Of a stretch of 18,928 bases of DNA, positions 7,373 to 15,095 are shown in pieces; the stretch's first letter is position 1, and every line of letters starts with the position of its first letter. Where the stretch lies: positions 1 to 18,928 of the forward strand of contig CALEQS010000074.1 in NCBI GenBank assembly GCA_937907975.1, given 5' to 3'. This DNA comes from an uncultured Clostridia bacterium. GTDB lineage: Bacteria > Bacillota > Clostridia > Oscillospirales > Oscillospiraceae. Both the position numbers and the translations under genes were made by a program. The notes below the pieces were generated by a model. That model was given only the letters and a program-made list of their open reading frames with translations, did no database searches and was not told the origin of the DNA.

Positions 7373-7408
7373 GGCTCAGGCAGGGTCTGCTTTGACCTTG
7401 TCTGAGTC
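7373..7408 (+). terminator. Hairpin downstream of the second flavoenzyme
   Basis: A 15-bp stem with three G-U pairs (7373-7387 with 7394-7408) and loop TGCTTT lies 63 bases after the stop. The downstream tail GTTGCTTTGCC is only moderately T-rich. The G-U pairs fall so that the + strand RNA folds better than the minus strand RNA, consistent with a terminator for the rightward transcript. Confidence 0.5.
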
Positions 7409-7475
7409 GTTGCTTTGCCGTGAAAGCCCGGAGCGCGGCATTGCCGGCGTGACGGAGTTCCGGGAGGTTCCGGAC

Positions 7476-7513
7476 AAAAAGCAGCAGGCGGGAACCAGAA
7501 GTCTCGCCTGCTG
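7476..7513 (-). terminator. Terminator of the short-chain dehydrogenase gene
   Basis: CAGCAGGCG (7482-7490) pairs with CGCCTGCTG (7505-7513), extended by three inner pairs. On the minus strand the stem is followed by CTTTTTGTCC. It lies 25 bases after the dehydrogenase stop. The space from 7311 to 7537 otherwise holds no gene that I can see. Confidence 0.65.
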
Positions 7514-7537
7514 TGTTGTATGATTTATTTGCCAGGT

Positions 7538-8299
7538 TCAGGGCATGATGGAGTTGGCGCCGTCGACGATTACGCTCTGGCCGGAATAATAGCAGGAGTC
7601 CGGGCCTGCCAGAAATGCGACCACAGGGGCAATGTCGTTCTCCGGGTCGCCGAAGCGTTTCATGGGGTTCAGATTGACCTGCTTTGCGTACTCCTCTGGG
7701 AATTTCTGGGCCCAAGCCTTTGCGGCCGGGGATTCTGCGCCTGGCAGAACGACGTTGACGCAGATGCCGTACTGTCCCCATTCCTTTGCCGCAATCTTAG
7801 TCATGCCTCGAATGGCCTCCTTGTTGGAGCCGTAGGCCAGCTGGCCCGCGATGCCAAACATACCGGTGGCGGAGGCAAAGTTGATGATCCGACCCTCGTG
7901 CTGTGCCTTCATATAGGGAAACGCGGCCTGCATATAGTTGAGTGCACCAATCACACCGCTCTGCCAGGCTTTGAGCATATTTTCGTAGGTAGTCTCTTCC
8001 ACCGGAGCGGAGGGAACAATGGCCTGAGCGTTATTGACGACGACATCGACGGTGCCGTATTTCTCGGCGGCGGCCTTTACGACCTCATCCACTCTCGCCC
8101 GGTCGGCGGAGTCGCAGGTCATGGTAAAGCCCTCGCCGCCCAGTGCCTTGATCTCGGCAATGGTCTGCTCGATCGGCTCCAGACGGCGGCCGGTTGCGAT
8201 GACCTTAACACCTCTCTTGGCAAGGCAGAGGGCGATCCCCTTGCCGATGCCCTGTCCGGCTCCTGTCACAATGGCAACTTTTTCATTTAACTGTTTCAC
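7538..8299 (-). CDS. Classical short-chain dehydrogenase/reductase (hydroxysteroid dehydrogenase-like)
   Basis: A 253-residue classical SDR. It has the nucleotide motif TGAGQGIG (12-19), a variant NNAQ (89-92, usually NNAG), catalytic Ser143, Tyr156 and Lys160 (AYGSNK) with the normal 13-residue Ser-Tyr spacing, and a C-terminal GQSVIVDGA. Arg38-Arg39 after the second strand favour NADP(H) over NAD(H). Enzymes of this family interconvert alcohols and ketones; gut relatives include 7-alpha-hydroxysteroid dehydrogenases, BaiA and FabG, and sequence alone does not separate them. The start is GTG at 8299 with AGGAGG 9 bases upstream. It is a single gene, divergent from the LysR-type regulator and convergent with the flavoenzyme, a layout typical of regulator and target. 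I infer it prepares or finishes the flavoenzymes' substrate by redox change at a hydroxyl. Confidence 0.9.
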   Translation of the reverse strand: MKQLNEKVAIVTGAGQGIGKGIALCLAKRGVKVIATGRRLEPIEQTIAEIKALGGEGFTMTCDSADRARVDEVVKAAAEKYGTVDVVVNNAQAIVPSAPVEETTYENMLKAWQSGVIGALNYMQAAFPYMKAQHEGRIINFASATGMFGIAGQLAYGSNKEAIRGMTKIAAKEWGQYGICVNVVLPGAESPAAKAWAQKFPEEYAKQVNLNPMKRFGDPENDIAPVVAFLAGPDSCYYSGQSVIVDGANSIMP

Positions 8300-8380
8300 A
8301 CAAAAAAACCTCCTTATGCTGGATAAGGGCTATGAGCAAAACCTGAAAATCACTCATTGTCCTCTGGTGCTTGTAAATTC

Positions 8381-8409
8381 ATTATAGCAGTCCTTATTTG
8401 ATAAGTCTT
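8381..8409 (-). promoter_or_regulatory. Predicted promoter of the short-chain dehydrogenase
   Basis: On the minus strand a perfect TATAAT (8381-8386) lies 17 bases after AAGACT (8404-8409, 3 of 6). A strong -10 with a weak -35 suits activation. The predicted start is near 8374. A dyad CTTAT-TTG-ATAAG (8393-8405) fills the spacer and touches the -35. Confidence 0.5.
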
Positions 8410-8430
8410 GTGTAAAAGCGCGACTCGTTG

Positions 8431-8452
8431 GTCAAATTTTGTTCTATTTGAC
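8431..8452. promoter_or_regulatory. Inverted repeat, LysR-type binding site candidate between dehydrogenase and regulator
   Basis: GTCAAAT (8431-8437) and ATTTGAC (8446-8452) form perfect 7-base arms around 8 bases. The centre is about 67 bases upstream of the predicted dehydrogenase start, the normal place for a LysR-family recognition site. A second overlapping dyad, TTTGT (8438-8442) with ACAAA (8451-8455), extends it. Confidence 0.5.
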
Positions 8453-8493
8453 AAAGCAGAAGTGTGGATCGTGCGGAAAGTTTGCGCGCCCAC

Positions 8494-8523
8494 TTGTATA
8501 GAGTGCACCGAAAATGCTATGAT
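8494..8523 (+). promoter_or_regulatory. Predicted promoter of the LysR-type regulator
   Basis: TTGTAT (8494-8499) and TATGAT (8518-8523) are separated by 18 bases and lie just upstream of the regulator's ribosome site. Confidence 0.5.
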
Positions 8524-8555
8524 AAAATGATAAATCGGGCATGGAGGCAGAACTT

Positions 8556-9476
8556 ATGACAGTAGTGCAACTGGAATGTGTATTGGAAGCGGCGCGGCAG
8601 CAGAATTTTTCCAAGGCGGCCGCAAACCTCTATCTGTCCCAGCCCACCCTGAGCCGCCATATTCAGGCGCTGGAGCAGGAACTGCGGGTGCCGATCTTTG
8701 ACCGCACGAACAAGAGCGTCCGGCTGACGGAGACCGGACGGGCATTGCTGCCCAAGCTGGAGCAGATGTCTGTCATGTTCCGTACGGCGACGGCGGAACT
8801 GCACGAGATCGCAGATCATATCACCGGTCAGCTGAAGATCGGCGTGCTGGCCACAATTTGGACGGACGGCGCAGTCCGGCAGGCGATCCAGCGGTTTCGG
8901 CAGGATTACCTGGATGTCACGCTGAACCTGTGCCACCTGACGATCCAGGATTCCTATGCAGCATTGATGGACGGCAGTGTGGATATTCTGCTCAGTCTCG
9001 GCACGGTCATGCCGCCGTCGGACAAGACCCGTTTCCTCCGCCTTCCCGGGGAGCGGATGCGCTTGGCGGTGCCGGCGCAGCATCCCAACGTGGGGCGGGC
9101 TGACATCATGCCAAAGGAAATATCCACCTATTTTTCTGACCTGAAGTTATGCCTGCTGGACATTGACGAGTTTGAACCTCCGGTGCAGGGCGGGCTGAAA
9201 ACTGTCTTTACCGATTGCGCCGACATTGAGATCGGTGCGATGTCCGATCAGGATACCCTGATCATGCTGGTCGATGCGGGCTTGGGCATCACTTACATGA
9301 ATGAGAACTGCATTTTACGCCACGATCCCCATGTGACGATGATCCCGCTGGTGGAAAAGCGCAAAAAGAGCGGGCCGGTCTATATGCAGTCTCTCCCGTC
9401 GCTCTACTGGCTGCCAAGCAATACGAACGCCAACCTGAACGCATTCCTGGAGCTGGTCAGCCAGGAGTCCGAATAA
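8556..9476 (+). CDS. LysR-type transcriptional regulator
   Basis: A 306-residue protein of normal LysR length. Residues 1-60 form the winged helix-turn-helix, with the family signature NFSKAAANLYLSQPTLSRHI and then FDRTNKSVRLTETG. Residues about 90-300 are the periplasmic-binding-protein-like effector domain (LKIGVLATIW ... DAGLGITYMNENC). The start at 8556 was chosen over the upstream ATG at 8541 because GGAGG sits 8 bases before it and the N-terminus then fits the family. Such proteins are cytosolic tetramers that activate a divergent target when a pathway compound binds, and often repress themselves. Here the divergent target is the short-chain dehydrogenase, and similar dyads occur before the flavoenzyme and PhzA/B-like genes, so I infer it controls the whole island. 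The effector is unknown. Confidence 0.93.
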   Translation: MTVVQLECVLEAARQQNFSKAAANLYLSQPTLSRHIQALEQELRVPIFDRTNKSVRLTETGRALLPKLEQMSVMFRTATAELHEIADHITGQLKIGVLATIWTDGAVRQAIQRFRQDYLDVTLNLCHLTIQDSYAALMDGSVDILLSLGTVMPPSDKTRFLRLPGERMRLAVPAQHPNVGRADIMPKEISTYFSDLKLCLLDIDEFEPPVQGGLKTVFTDCADIEIGAMSDQDTLIMLVDAGLGITYMNENCILRHDPHVTMIPLVEKRKKSGPVYMQSLPSLYWLPSNTNANLNAFLELVSQESE

Positions 9477-9479
9477 CAG

Positions 9480-9518
9480 AAAAAGGCTCACAGTGCAGAA
9501 GCGCTGTGAGCCTTTTTT
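9480..9518. terminator. Bidirectional terminator between the regulator and the ECF operon
   Basis: A 12-bp stem (9485-9496 with 9501-9512, one G-T pair) has tetraloop AGAA, with five A's before and six T's after. It works on both strands. It ends the regulator (stop 9476) and the leftward ECF operon (stop at 9527), and marks the border of the catabolic island. Confidence 0.9.
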
Positions 9519-9526
9519 AATAGGGG

Positions 9527-10402
9527 TCAATGCCGGATCTGAGCGCGACGGAAGAGGTATCCGCCCAGCAGGTCTACTCCAAGGGGCAGAAGGCAGAGCG
9601 CAGTCCAGGCAGCGTAAAAAATCACAGAGACCGTTGTTATGGGGGAGAAGTGCAGCATGGGGTCGAACCGCATCAGGGTCTGTCCCAGCAGAAAAGCCAT
9701 CATGCACAGGGTGATGAGGGTGAAGATGGCGATGACCAGCGTTCGATCCCGGTGGTCAAAGCGGTAGAGGGAGTAGGCGGTGCGGCCCTTCAGCGCTGCG
9801 CCCCGGCTCCGCATGGCGTCGGACAGCACCACGATGCTGTCCAACGTCCAGGTCACCATGCCGGAGAACAGCCGGACCCAGTTCCTGCAGCGCTCCGGCA
9901 GCCCGCCGGTGCCGCAGCCGATGCCCCGGCGGGCGGCGGCGGTGCGCCGCCACTGGGTCTTGATGCGGGGGACGAGCCGGAGCAGAATGGCCAGGAACAG
10001 CGCCAGCTTTGGAGCGATGCGCCCGGCGAGATAGATGGTCTTGTCGGCGGTGAACACCGTGTGCAGGCAGTTCAGCCACACCAGCACGGCGGCAATGGTG
10101 CCGCCCAGCATCAGTCCATAGAGCAGGCTTTCCAGTGTGACCTCATTCCCGACCCGGTTTGTCCAGAGCGGCGTGACGCCGAAGTGGTGGTAGCTGGCAT
10201 ACCACAGGGCGAACAGCGCCGCCAGCAGGAGGGCGAGGGCATCAAACCAAAGCGCCTTTGCCTCCTTCAGCTCCATCGACCAGAGCGCGGCGGCGCAGAA
10301 GGAAAGGGCGAGGTAGACCGGGTGGCGGAACAGGATCGTCCCGGCCAGCGCGGCGGCGAAAAAACAGAAATTGATGCCGGGATGGTAGTCGGAAAACCTC
10401 AT
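9527..10402 (-). CDS. ecfT: ECF transporter transmembrane component T (last gene of operon)
   Basis: A 291-residue integral membrane protein with about six hydrophobic spans. It carries coupling-helix motifs of EcfT: AAARRGIG in the cytoplasmic region and SDAMRSRGAAL further on, the Ala-Arg-Gly type signatures that contact the ATPases. It begins FSDYHPGINFCFFAAALAGT and aligns with the first EcfT of this operon (FAALHPALNLIFFLAVLVWT), so the two are paralogues. Its ATG overlaps the S-component stop in ATGA, a 4-base overlap that points to translational coupling. T components link the substrate-binding S protein to the ATPase dimer. Having two T genes in one operon with a single S protein is unusual; they may form different complexes or a heteromer. 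It is followed by a strong terminator at 9480-9518. Confidence 0.85.
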   Translation of the reverse strand: MRFSDYHPGINFCFFAAALAGTILFRHPVYLALSFCAAALWSMELKEAKALWFDALALLLAALFALWYASYHHFGVTPLWTNRVGNEVTLESLLYGLMLGGTIAAVLVWLNCLHTVFTADKTIYLAGRIAPKLALFLAILLRLVPRIKTQWRRTAAARRGIGCGTGGLPERCRNWVRLFSGMVTWTLDSIVVLSDAMRSRGAALKGRTAYSLYRFDHRDRTLVIAIFTLITLCMMAFLLGQTLMRFDPMLHFSPITTVSVIFYAAWTALCLLPLGVDLLGGYLFRRAQIRH

Positions 10403-11115
10403 TGCCCGCCCTCCAGCATACCATATTTCACCCGGAGCCGGTCCAGCTTATCCAGCAGGGGATTGGCAAACAGCAGCATGGTGAGACCGGCGGCGGTGCC
10501 GTGGATCAGGTTGACCGGGATGCCGGAGAGGTAGACCGCCCTGGCGGATGCGGCGGTGATCTCCCCCGTCATGGTGAACAGTGCGCAGGGGTCCAGCAAC
10601 GGGCCGACGATGAGCAGCACCATGAAAAAGCCAAAGAGGGTGAGCAGGAGGCGGTTTCGCTTCAGTACCCCGAGACGGCTGAGCAGTCCGGCCAGAAAGC
10701 CGCCCACGCCGTAGGCGAACATCTGCCACGGCGTCCACGGCCCCTGTCCAAAGAGAAAGTTGCTGACAAAGCCGCTGACTGCCCCGGTCAGAAAGCCCGC
10801 CTCTGGGCCGAAAGCGATGCCTGTTATCATAATAATGGCGGTCATGGGCTTGAAGTGGGGGATGGCCGCAAAGGCCGCCCGGCTGGCCACCGCCAGCGCG
10901 GAGAGCATGGCCAGCACCACCAGCTCCCGGGCCTGGGGGCGTCTGGCCTCGAACACCAGAAAGAAGGCGCACAGGGTGAGGGCAATGATGAGCAGGCTGG
11001 TGAAATACCAGACCTGGCCGCCCAATCGGGGGCAGAAAATGAGCGCCGCCGGGATCAGCAGGAAGAGCAGGATCAGTGTCAGCCAGCTCCGGCGGGGGAG
11101 TTTTGCCTTTTTCAC
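10399..11115 (-). CDS. ECF transporter substrate-specific component S (probable cobalamin/corrinoid type)
   Basis: A 238-residue hydrophobic protein with about seven spans. The core FKPMTAIIMITGIAFGPEAG followed by SGFVSNFLFGQGPWTPWQM is typical of the vitamin-type S components found beside DUF4430 proteins. The start is GTG at 11115: AGGAGG is 8 bases upstream, and the codon overlaps the ATPase stop as GTGA. The in-frame GTG at 11133 lies upstream of the ribosome site and is rejected. S components bind the vitamin in the membrane and confer specificity. DUF4430 is related to the end of animal cobalamin carriers, and operons of this layout have been predicted to import cobalamin or cobinamide; I follow that with moderate confidence. 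No cobalamin riboswitch precedes the operon, so another substrate remains possible. Confidence 0.75.
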   Translation of the reverse strand: MKKAKLPRRSWLTLILLFLLIPAALIFCPRLGGQVWYFTSLLIIALTLCAFFLVFEARRPQARELVVLAMLSALAVASRAAFAAIPHFKPMTAIIMITGIAFGPEAGFLTGAVSGFVSNFLFGQGPWTPWQMFAYGVGGFLAGLLSRLGVLKRNRLLLTLFGFFMVLLIVGPLLDPCALFTMTGEITAASARAVYLSGIPVNLIHGTAAGLTMLLFANPLLDKLDRLRVKYGMLEGGQ

Positions 11116-12788
11116 AGTCCATTCCTCCTGCACAGCTCGGCCACATCCTCCGCCGTCACCGCGTTGCGGAAGATATGGCGGCTCATCCGGTTAGCGGCGG
11201 TGGTATAAAAGCTGTTGTCCGCAAAGAAGCGCCGGGGCGTGTTGACGGTGGTGAGCCGGCCGTCGAAAAACAGCCCCACCAGATCGGCGTACCGGGCGCA
11301 GAACTCCACATCGTGGGATACCAGCACCGCCGTGCCGCCCTGGGCGGTGAATTGTTTTAACAGGTTGGCAAATTCGGCCTTAAAGAAGCAGTCCAGCCCC
11401 TTGGTGGGCTCGTCCAGCAGGAGCAGCTTCGGGCGGGTGAGCAGTACCTTGCCCAGGGCGGCGCGCTGCTGTTCGCCGCCGGACAGGTCATAGGGGTGGC
11501 TGTCCAGCAGATGGGTGAGGTCACACTGGGCGGCGATGCGCTCGATCTCGGCGCTCTGCTCCGCCTTTGGAGCGCCCTCCAGCATTTCGGCCAGTTCCTC
11601 CCGCACCGTCTTTTTCACAAAAAGATTTTTGGGGTCCTGGGGCAGAAGGGCCAGATTGCCGCGGAACAGATCTTTTCCCTTCCATTTTTTCAGCGGCACG
11701 TCGTCCAGCAATAGCTTTCCCCGGTAGGGCGGGCAGATGCCGCACACCGCCTTGAGCAGGGTGGATTTGCCCGCGCCGTTGCCGCCGAGGATGGCGAACA
11801 GACTGCCCTTCGGTACCTGCAGATTTACGTCCCGGAGCACGTCCGGGGCGTTTTTTTCATAGCGGAACCACAGCTCCTTGAGCTCCAGCGCCGGGGGCTC
11901 TGATGATTCAGACAGCTCGCGCTCCGGCAGGGCGGGATCAGTCAGCGTTTTTTCGGCCGTTTTTTGGGTCAGCCAGGTGCGTCCGTCCCGGACGGTCAGC
12001 GGCACAGCGCCGCCGGTCTCACCGGCGGCATAATAGGCCCGGGCGGGGGCGGGCATGGCGGCAAAGAGGTCACTGCCCGCGGCGTGAAGCGCGGCCACCG
12101 TGTTCCGGGGGCTGTCTGCAATGGTGATGCGGCCCTCCTCCATGACGGCGGCCCGGTCACAGACCGGGAGCACATTTTCCAGCCGGTGCTCGGAGAGCAG
12201 GATGGTGGTGCCCAGCTCCCGGTTGAGCCGGGCGATGGTGTTCAGAAAGTCTGCGGCGGCGATGGGGTCCAGCTGACTCGTCGGCTCGTCCAGAATGAGC
12301 ACGTCGGGCTGCATGGCCATGACGGAGGCCAGATTCAGCAGCTGCTTCTGACCGCCGGACAGCTCCGCCACATCCCGGTGGAACCAGTCCTGAATGCCGA
12401 AATAGCTGGCCATCTCCGCCACCCGCAGGCGCATGGTCCTCTGGTCACAGCCAAGGCTCTCCAGGCCGAAGGCCAGCTCGTGCCACACCTTGTCGGTGAC
12501 GATTTGGCTGTCCGGGTCCTGCATCACATAGCCGATGCGCCCGGCCTGTTCCCGGGCGTCTACGTTCTCCAGTGTGCGGCCGTCGAAGCGGATGATGCCG
12601 CTTTTTCTGCCATGGGGGGTCAGTACGGTCTTGAGCTGGCGCAGGAAGGTGGTTTTTCCGCTGCCGCTTTTGCCGCACAGGGCCAGATATTCCCCCGCCG
12701 CCAGCGCCAGGCTCACGTCCTTCAGACAGGGGGCATCCGGCGCAGTGGGATAGGCAAAGGTCAGATGTTCGATTTCAAAGAGTGCCAT
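11112..12788 (-). CDS. Fused ECF ATPase EcfA-EcfA' (two ABC domains)
   Basis: A 558-residue protein with two complete ABC ATPase domains in one chain. The first has Walker A GKSGSGKT (39-46), Q-loop VMQDPDSQIV, signature LSGGQKQ, Walker B LILDEPTSQLD and switch SEH. The second, from about residue 310, has GGNGAGKST near 335, LPQDPKNLF, LSGGEQQ, LLLLDEPTKGLD and VSHD. Both Q-loops contain the DP dipeptide usual in ECF ATPases. EcfA1 and EcfA2 are separate in many bacteria; the fused form resembles YkoD. It energises the EcfT/S membrane complex on the cytoplasmic face. The gene overlaps the upstream ecfT by 28 bases and the downstream S gene by 4, so it is firmly in the operon. Confidence 0.92.
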   Translation of the reverse strand: MALFEIEHLTFAYPTAPDAPCLKDVSLALAAGEYLALCGKSGSGKTTFLRQLKTVLTPHGRKSGIIRFDGRTLENVDAREQAGRIGYVMQDPDSQIVTDKVWHELAFGLESLGCDQRTMRLRVAEMASYFGIQDWFHRDVAELSGGQKQLLNLASVMAMQPDVLILDEPTSQLDPIAAADFLNTIARLNRELGTTILLSEHRLENVLPVCDRAAVMEEGRITIADSPRNTVAALHAAGSDLFAAMPAPARAYYAAGETGGAVPLTVRDGRTWLTQKTAEKTLTDPALPERELSESSEPPALELKELWFRYEKNAPDVLRDVNLQVPKGSLFAILGGNGAGKSTLLKAVCGICPPYRGKLLLDDVPLKKWKGKDLFRGNLALLPQDPKNLFVKKTVREELAEMLEGAPKAEQSAEIERIAAQCDLTHLLDSHPYDLSGGEQQRAALGKVLLTRPKLLLLDEPTKGLDCFFKAEFANLLKQFTAQGGTAVLVSHDVEFCARYADLVGLFFDGRLTTVNTPRRFFADNSFYTTAANRMSRHIFRNAVTAEDVAELCRRNGL

Positions 12789-13657
12789 TTCAGTTCCTCC
12801 CAGAGGTGGAGTGCGGCGGGGATGAGCAGCAGCAGGGCATAACCCGCCAGTGGGATCAGTCTCAACCCGAGGATCGGGGCAAAGTCAAGCGTGGGCAGAA
12901 AGTCCGCGCGCATTCCACCAAAGGCAAAATTCACGGCCGTGCACAGCGTCAGCAGCAGGACAGCCCACAGCAGGAGCCGGTCCTTCCGGTGCCATGCGGT
13001 GTCCTGATAGCTGGTCACGGCACCGGTGCCATAGCCACGGGCGCGCATGGAGTCGGCGGTGATGACACTGCCCTCCAGCATGGCGCTGGACAGGGCGGAC
13101 AGGGTGGTCATGCCGGCACCGATGCGCGCGCTCAGCTTGTCGCTGCCGCTCAGCCCCACACATCGCCGCGCACCGGAGAGCTGTCTTGCCCTGCGCCCCA
13201 CGGCGGGCACCAGCCGGAGCACCATCACCAGCAGGAGGGACAGGGCGGGCAGATGCCGGCCCAGTACGGCGGTGAGCTTGTCCTCGGTGACCACCTGTCC
13301 GTAGCAGAAAAACCACAGCAGGGCGGCGGCAAACATTCCCGCCGCCGACGCGCCGTAGCACAGCGATTCCAGGGTATAGGGCCGCCCCAGCAGAGTGAGG
13401 AGCGGGTGAGCGCCCCGGGTGTTGAAAAGCGGGTTCAGTGCGGTCAGTGCGAGCATTAAGATGAGAAGAGCACCAAAGGTGCGCCATGCCCTCCGGCTCA
13501 GGAGGGCGCGGTAATAGAGTGCCCCGGCCAGCAGAGATACCAGCGTATAGGCCGGGTGGCGCAGGAGCACCGTCCACACCAGCACCGCCAGAAAGAAGAT
13601 CAGGTTCAGTGCGGGATGCAGGGCGGCAAAGGCGTCTGGATGTTGTCCGCGTGCCAC
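12761..13657 (-). CDS. ecfT: ECF transporter transmembrane component T (first of two)
   Basis: A 298-residue membrane protein with six or more spans and an EcfT coupling signature, DSMRARGYG, plus RQLSGARRCVGL in the preceding cytoplasmic stretch. It is a paralogue of the EcfT at 9527-10402. I place the start at GTG 13657, one base after the DUF4430 stop, because the upstream in-frame GTG at 13723 would add 22 residues read through the end of that gene with no membrane character. The exact start is uncertain. The last 28 bases overlap the fused ATPase gene. Being next to the ATPase, it is probably that ATPase's main partner. Confidence 0.83.
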   Translation of the reverse strand: MARGQHPDAFAALHPALNLIFFLAVLVWTVLLRHPAYTLVSLLAGALYYRALLSRRAWRTFGALLILMLALTALNPLFNTRGAHPLLTLLGRPYTLESLCYGASAAGMFAAALLWFFCYGQVVTEDKLTAVLGRHLPALSLLLVMVLRLVPAVGRRARQLSGARRCVGLSGSDKLSARIGAGMTTLSALSSAMLEGSVITADSMRARGYGTGAVTSYQDTAWHRKDRLLLWAVLLLTLCTAVNFAFGGMRADFLPTLDFAPILGLRLIPLAGYALLLLIPAALHLWEELKWHSLKSNI

Positions 13658-13658
13658 G

Positions 13659-15023
13659 TCAGGCCCCCACGTCGGCGCCAAGGCCGGTGCAGGTGTAGCA
13701 GAATACGATGTTGTCCCCGTCACTGACGGTGTAGCTGGAACAGCCGTAGTTTGGGAACCAGCCGTTCACCTTGTACATCCAGCCGGATTCCGGCCCGCAG
13801 TCGAATTCGTAAAGATGGCCGATGCCCTCCACATAATAGCTGCCGTAGGCGGCGGTGTAGCTGGCCTCCAGCTGAAGCCCTGCGGCGGAGCAGGCCCGCT
13901 TGAGCACGTCGTAGGCGGAGTCGCCGTCGGAGATGGTGACGGTGGTCTTGGAGAGCAGGACACCGCTGGAGGGCACATAGCCCGCCTTGTCCGGGTCGAG
14001 GGAGTCCATATTGTTCAGGATCGTGTCACAGCGCACGGAAATGGTGCAGGTGGACTTTTTCTCCGGTTCCGGTTCGGGTTCAGGGTTCGGCTCCGGCTGC
14101 GCGGGCGTGTCCGGCTGGGCCGGGGCTGAGGGCTCCGCCTGAGCGGGGGAGGAGGGAGCCGGATCGGCGGCATTGGCGGTGTCGGAGCCGGCGGAGGCTT
14201 GGCCGGTATGACCGGTGCCGTCCGACTTGGTGCCGGCCTCGCCGGACTGGGCAGTTTCCGCGCTTCCGGCGGCGGAGCCGTCCGCCTGCGCGTCGGCATT
14301 CTTGCTCGGGTTGACCTGCGCTTCGATGTCGGTCTGCTGTTGGGCCGCCCGGTCGTCCAGCACCTGCTGGAGCTCAGCCGAAGTAAAGCACAGCGTCTGC
14401 CCGGCATTCAGGCACCAGCCGATGGCCTCATCATCCAGCACGGTGGGGGAGAAGCTGTCGACGGTCAGAGTGCCGTCCACCCAGCTCAGTGCCTGCCTGG
14501 CTTCATAGTCCGTGCCGTCCTGCGTCAGAGAGCCGGAGAGCAGATAGAGCGTCTCACTGCCAGTGCGCACGGTCAGATCGGCCGTGGCGGAGGAGAGGGT
14601 GCAGTCCTCGGTGCCAAATTCCAGCGTGACTGCAGTTTCACCGGCGGCGGTGAAGAACTGGCCGCCGGTGACCTGCACGGTGAAGCCGTCGGTCTCGGCG
14701 TGGGTGACGGTCAGGGAGGAGCCGGTGCCCAGCTTCATGGTGCTGTCCCCGGCCTGAAGGGTGAGTTCGGCGTGCTCCTGTGCGGTCAGCACATCCCCGT
14801 CCCGCAGGGCGGTGTCCGCACTCAGCGGGGAGGCAATGCCGTCCCGCGTCAGATCGGCGGTGCCTGTGACGGCACTCACCACGCCGGTCTCGGCAGAATC
14901 TTTTTTGTCAAACCAGCCCTGCTGACCGCCCACGGCCAGCACGCCGGATAGGATGATGAGCACGATCACCGCGCCCATGGCGATGTTTGCAATGCGTTTT
15001 TTTCGTTTGTCCTGATTCATCAT
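13659..15023 (-). CDS. Membrane-anchored FecR-like/DUF4430 protein, probable extracellular partner of the ECF importer
   Basis: A 454-residue protein. Residues 1-11 are basic, about 13-32 form one hydrophobic anchor, and the rest should be outside the cell. About 45-160 resembles a FecR-type beta domain (repeated G-D, L-T-A, L-L-G units). A low-complexity linker rich in Ala, Ser, Gln, Pro and Glu with P-x-P repeats spans about 225-320. The C-terminus (about 325-454) is a DUF4430 domain ending SGWMYKVNGWFPNYGCSSY, with the W-x-Y-x-V-N-G motif. DUF4430 resembles the C-terminal domain of transcobalamin and intrinsic factor, so I infer capture of cobalamin or a similar ligand for the S component. 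GAGGG lies 7 bases before the double ATG (15023/15020); the track of codons back to 15056 lacks a ribosome site. It is the first gene of the ECF operon. Confidence 0.8.
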   Translation of the reverse strand: MMNQDKRKKRIANIAMGAVIVLIILSGVLAVGGQQGWFDKKDSAETGVVSAVTGTADLTRDGIASPLSADTALRDGDVLTAQEHAELTLQAGDSTMKLGTGSSLTVTHAETDGFTVQVTGGQFFTAAGETAVTLEFGTEDCTLSSATADLTVRTGSETLYLLSGSLTQDGTDYEARQALSWVDGTLTVDSFSPTVLDDEAIGWCLNAGQTLCFTSAELQQVLDDRAAQQQTDIEAQVNPSKNADAQADGSAAGSAETAQSGEAGTKSDGTGHTGQASAGSDTANAADPAPSSPAQAEPSAPAQPDTPAQPEPNPEPEPEPEKKSTCTISVRCDTILNNMDSLDPDKAGYVPSSGVLLSKTTVTISDGDSAYDVLKRACSAAGLQLEASYTAAYGSYYVEGIGHLYEFDCGPESGWMYKVNGWFPNYGCSSYTVSDGDNIVFCYTCTGLGADVGA

Positions 15024-15059
15024 AGAAATGCCCTCAAGTTTTGTATAAAATATCAATTT

Positions 15060-15088
15060 ATCCTAGCATAGAAAACGGCAAATTTCAA
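15060..15088 (-). promoter_or_regulatory. Predicted promoter of the ECF operon
   Basis: On the minus strand TTGAAA (15083-15088, 5 of 6) and TAGGAT (15060-15065, 4 of 6) are 17 bases apart, giving a leader of about 30 bases. That is too short for any cobalamin riboswitch. Confidence 0.5.
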
Positions 15089-15095
15089 GAAAGCA

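Noticed and set aside
5502..7781. 759-codon open frame on the minus strand
   Set aside because: Antisense to the second flavoenzyme, crosses two terminators and enters the dehydrogenase gene in another frame; same shadow composition.
9530..12842. Long + strand frames opposite the ECF operon
   Set aside because: All lie antisense to genes with unmistakable EcfT, S and ABC motifs and overlapping operon starts on the minus strand.
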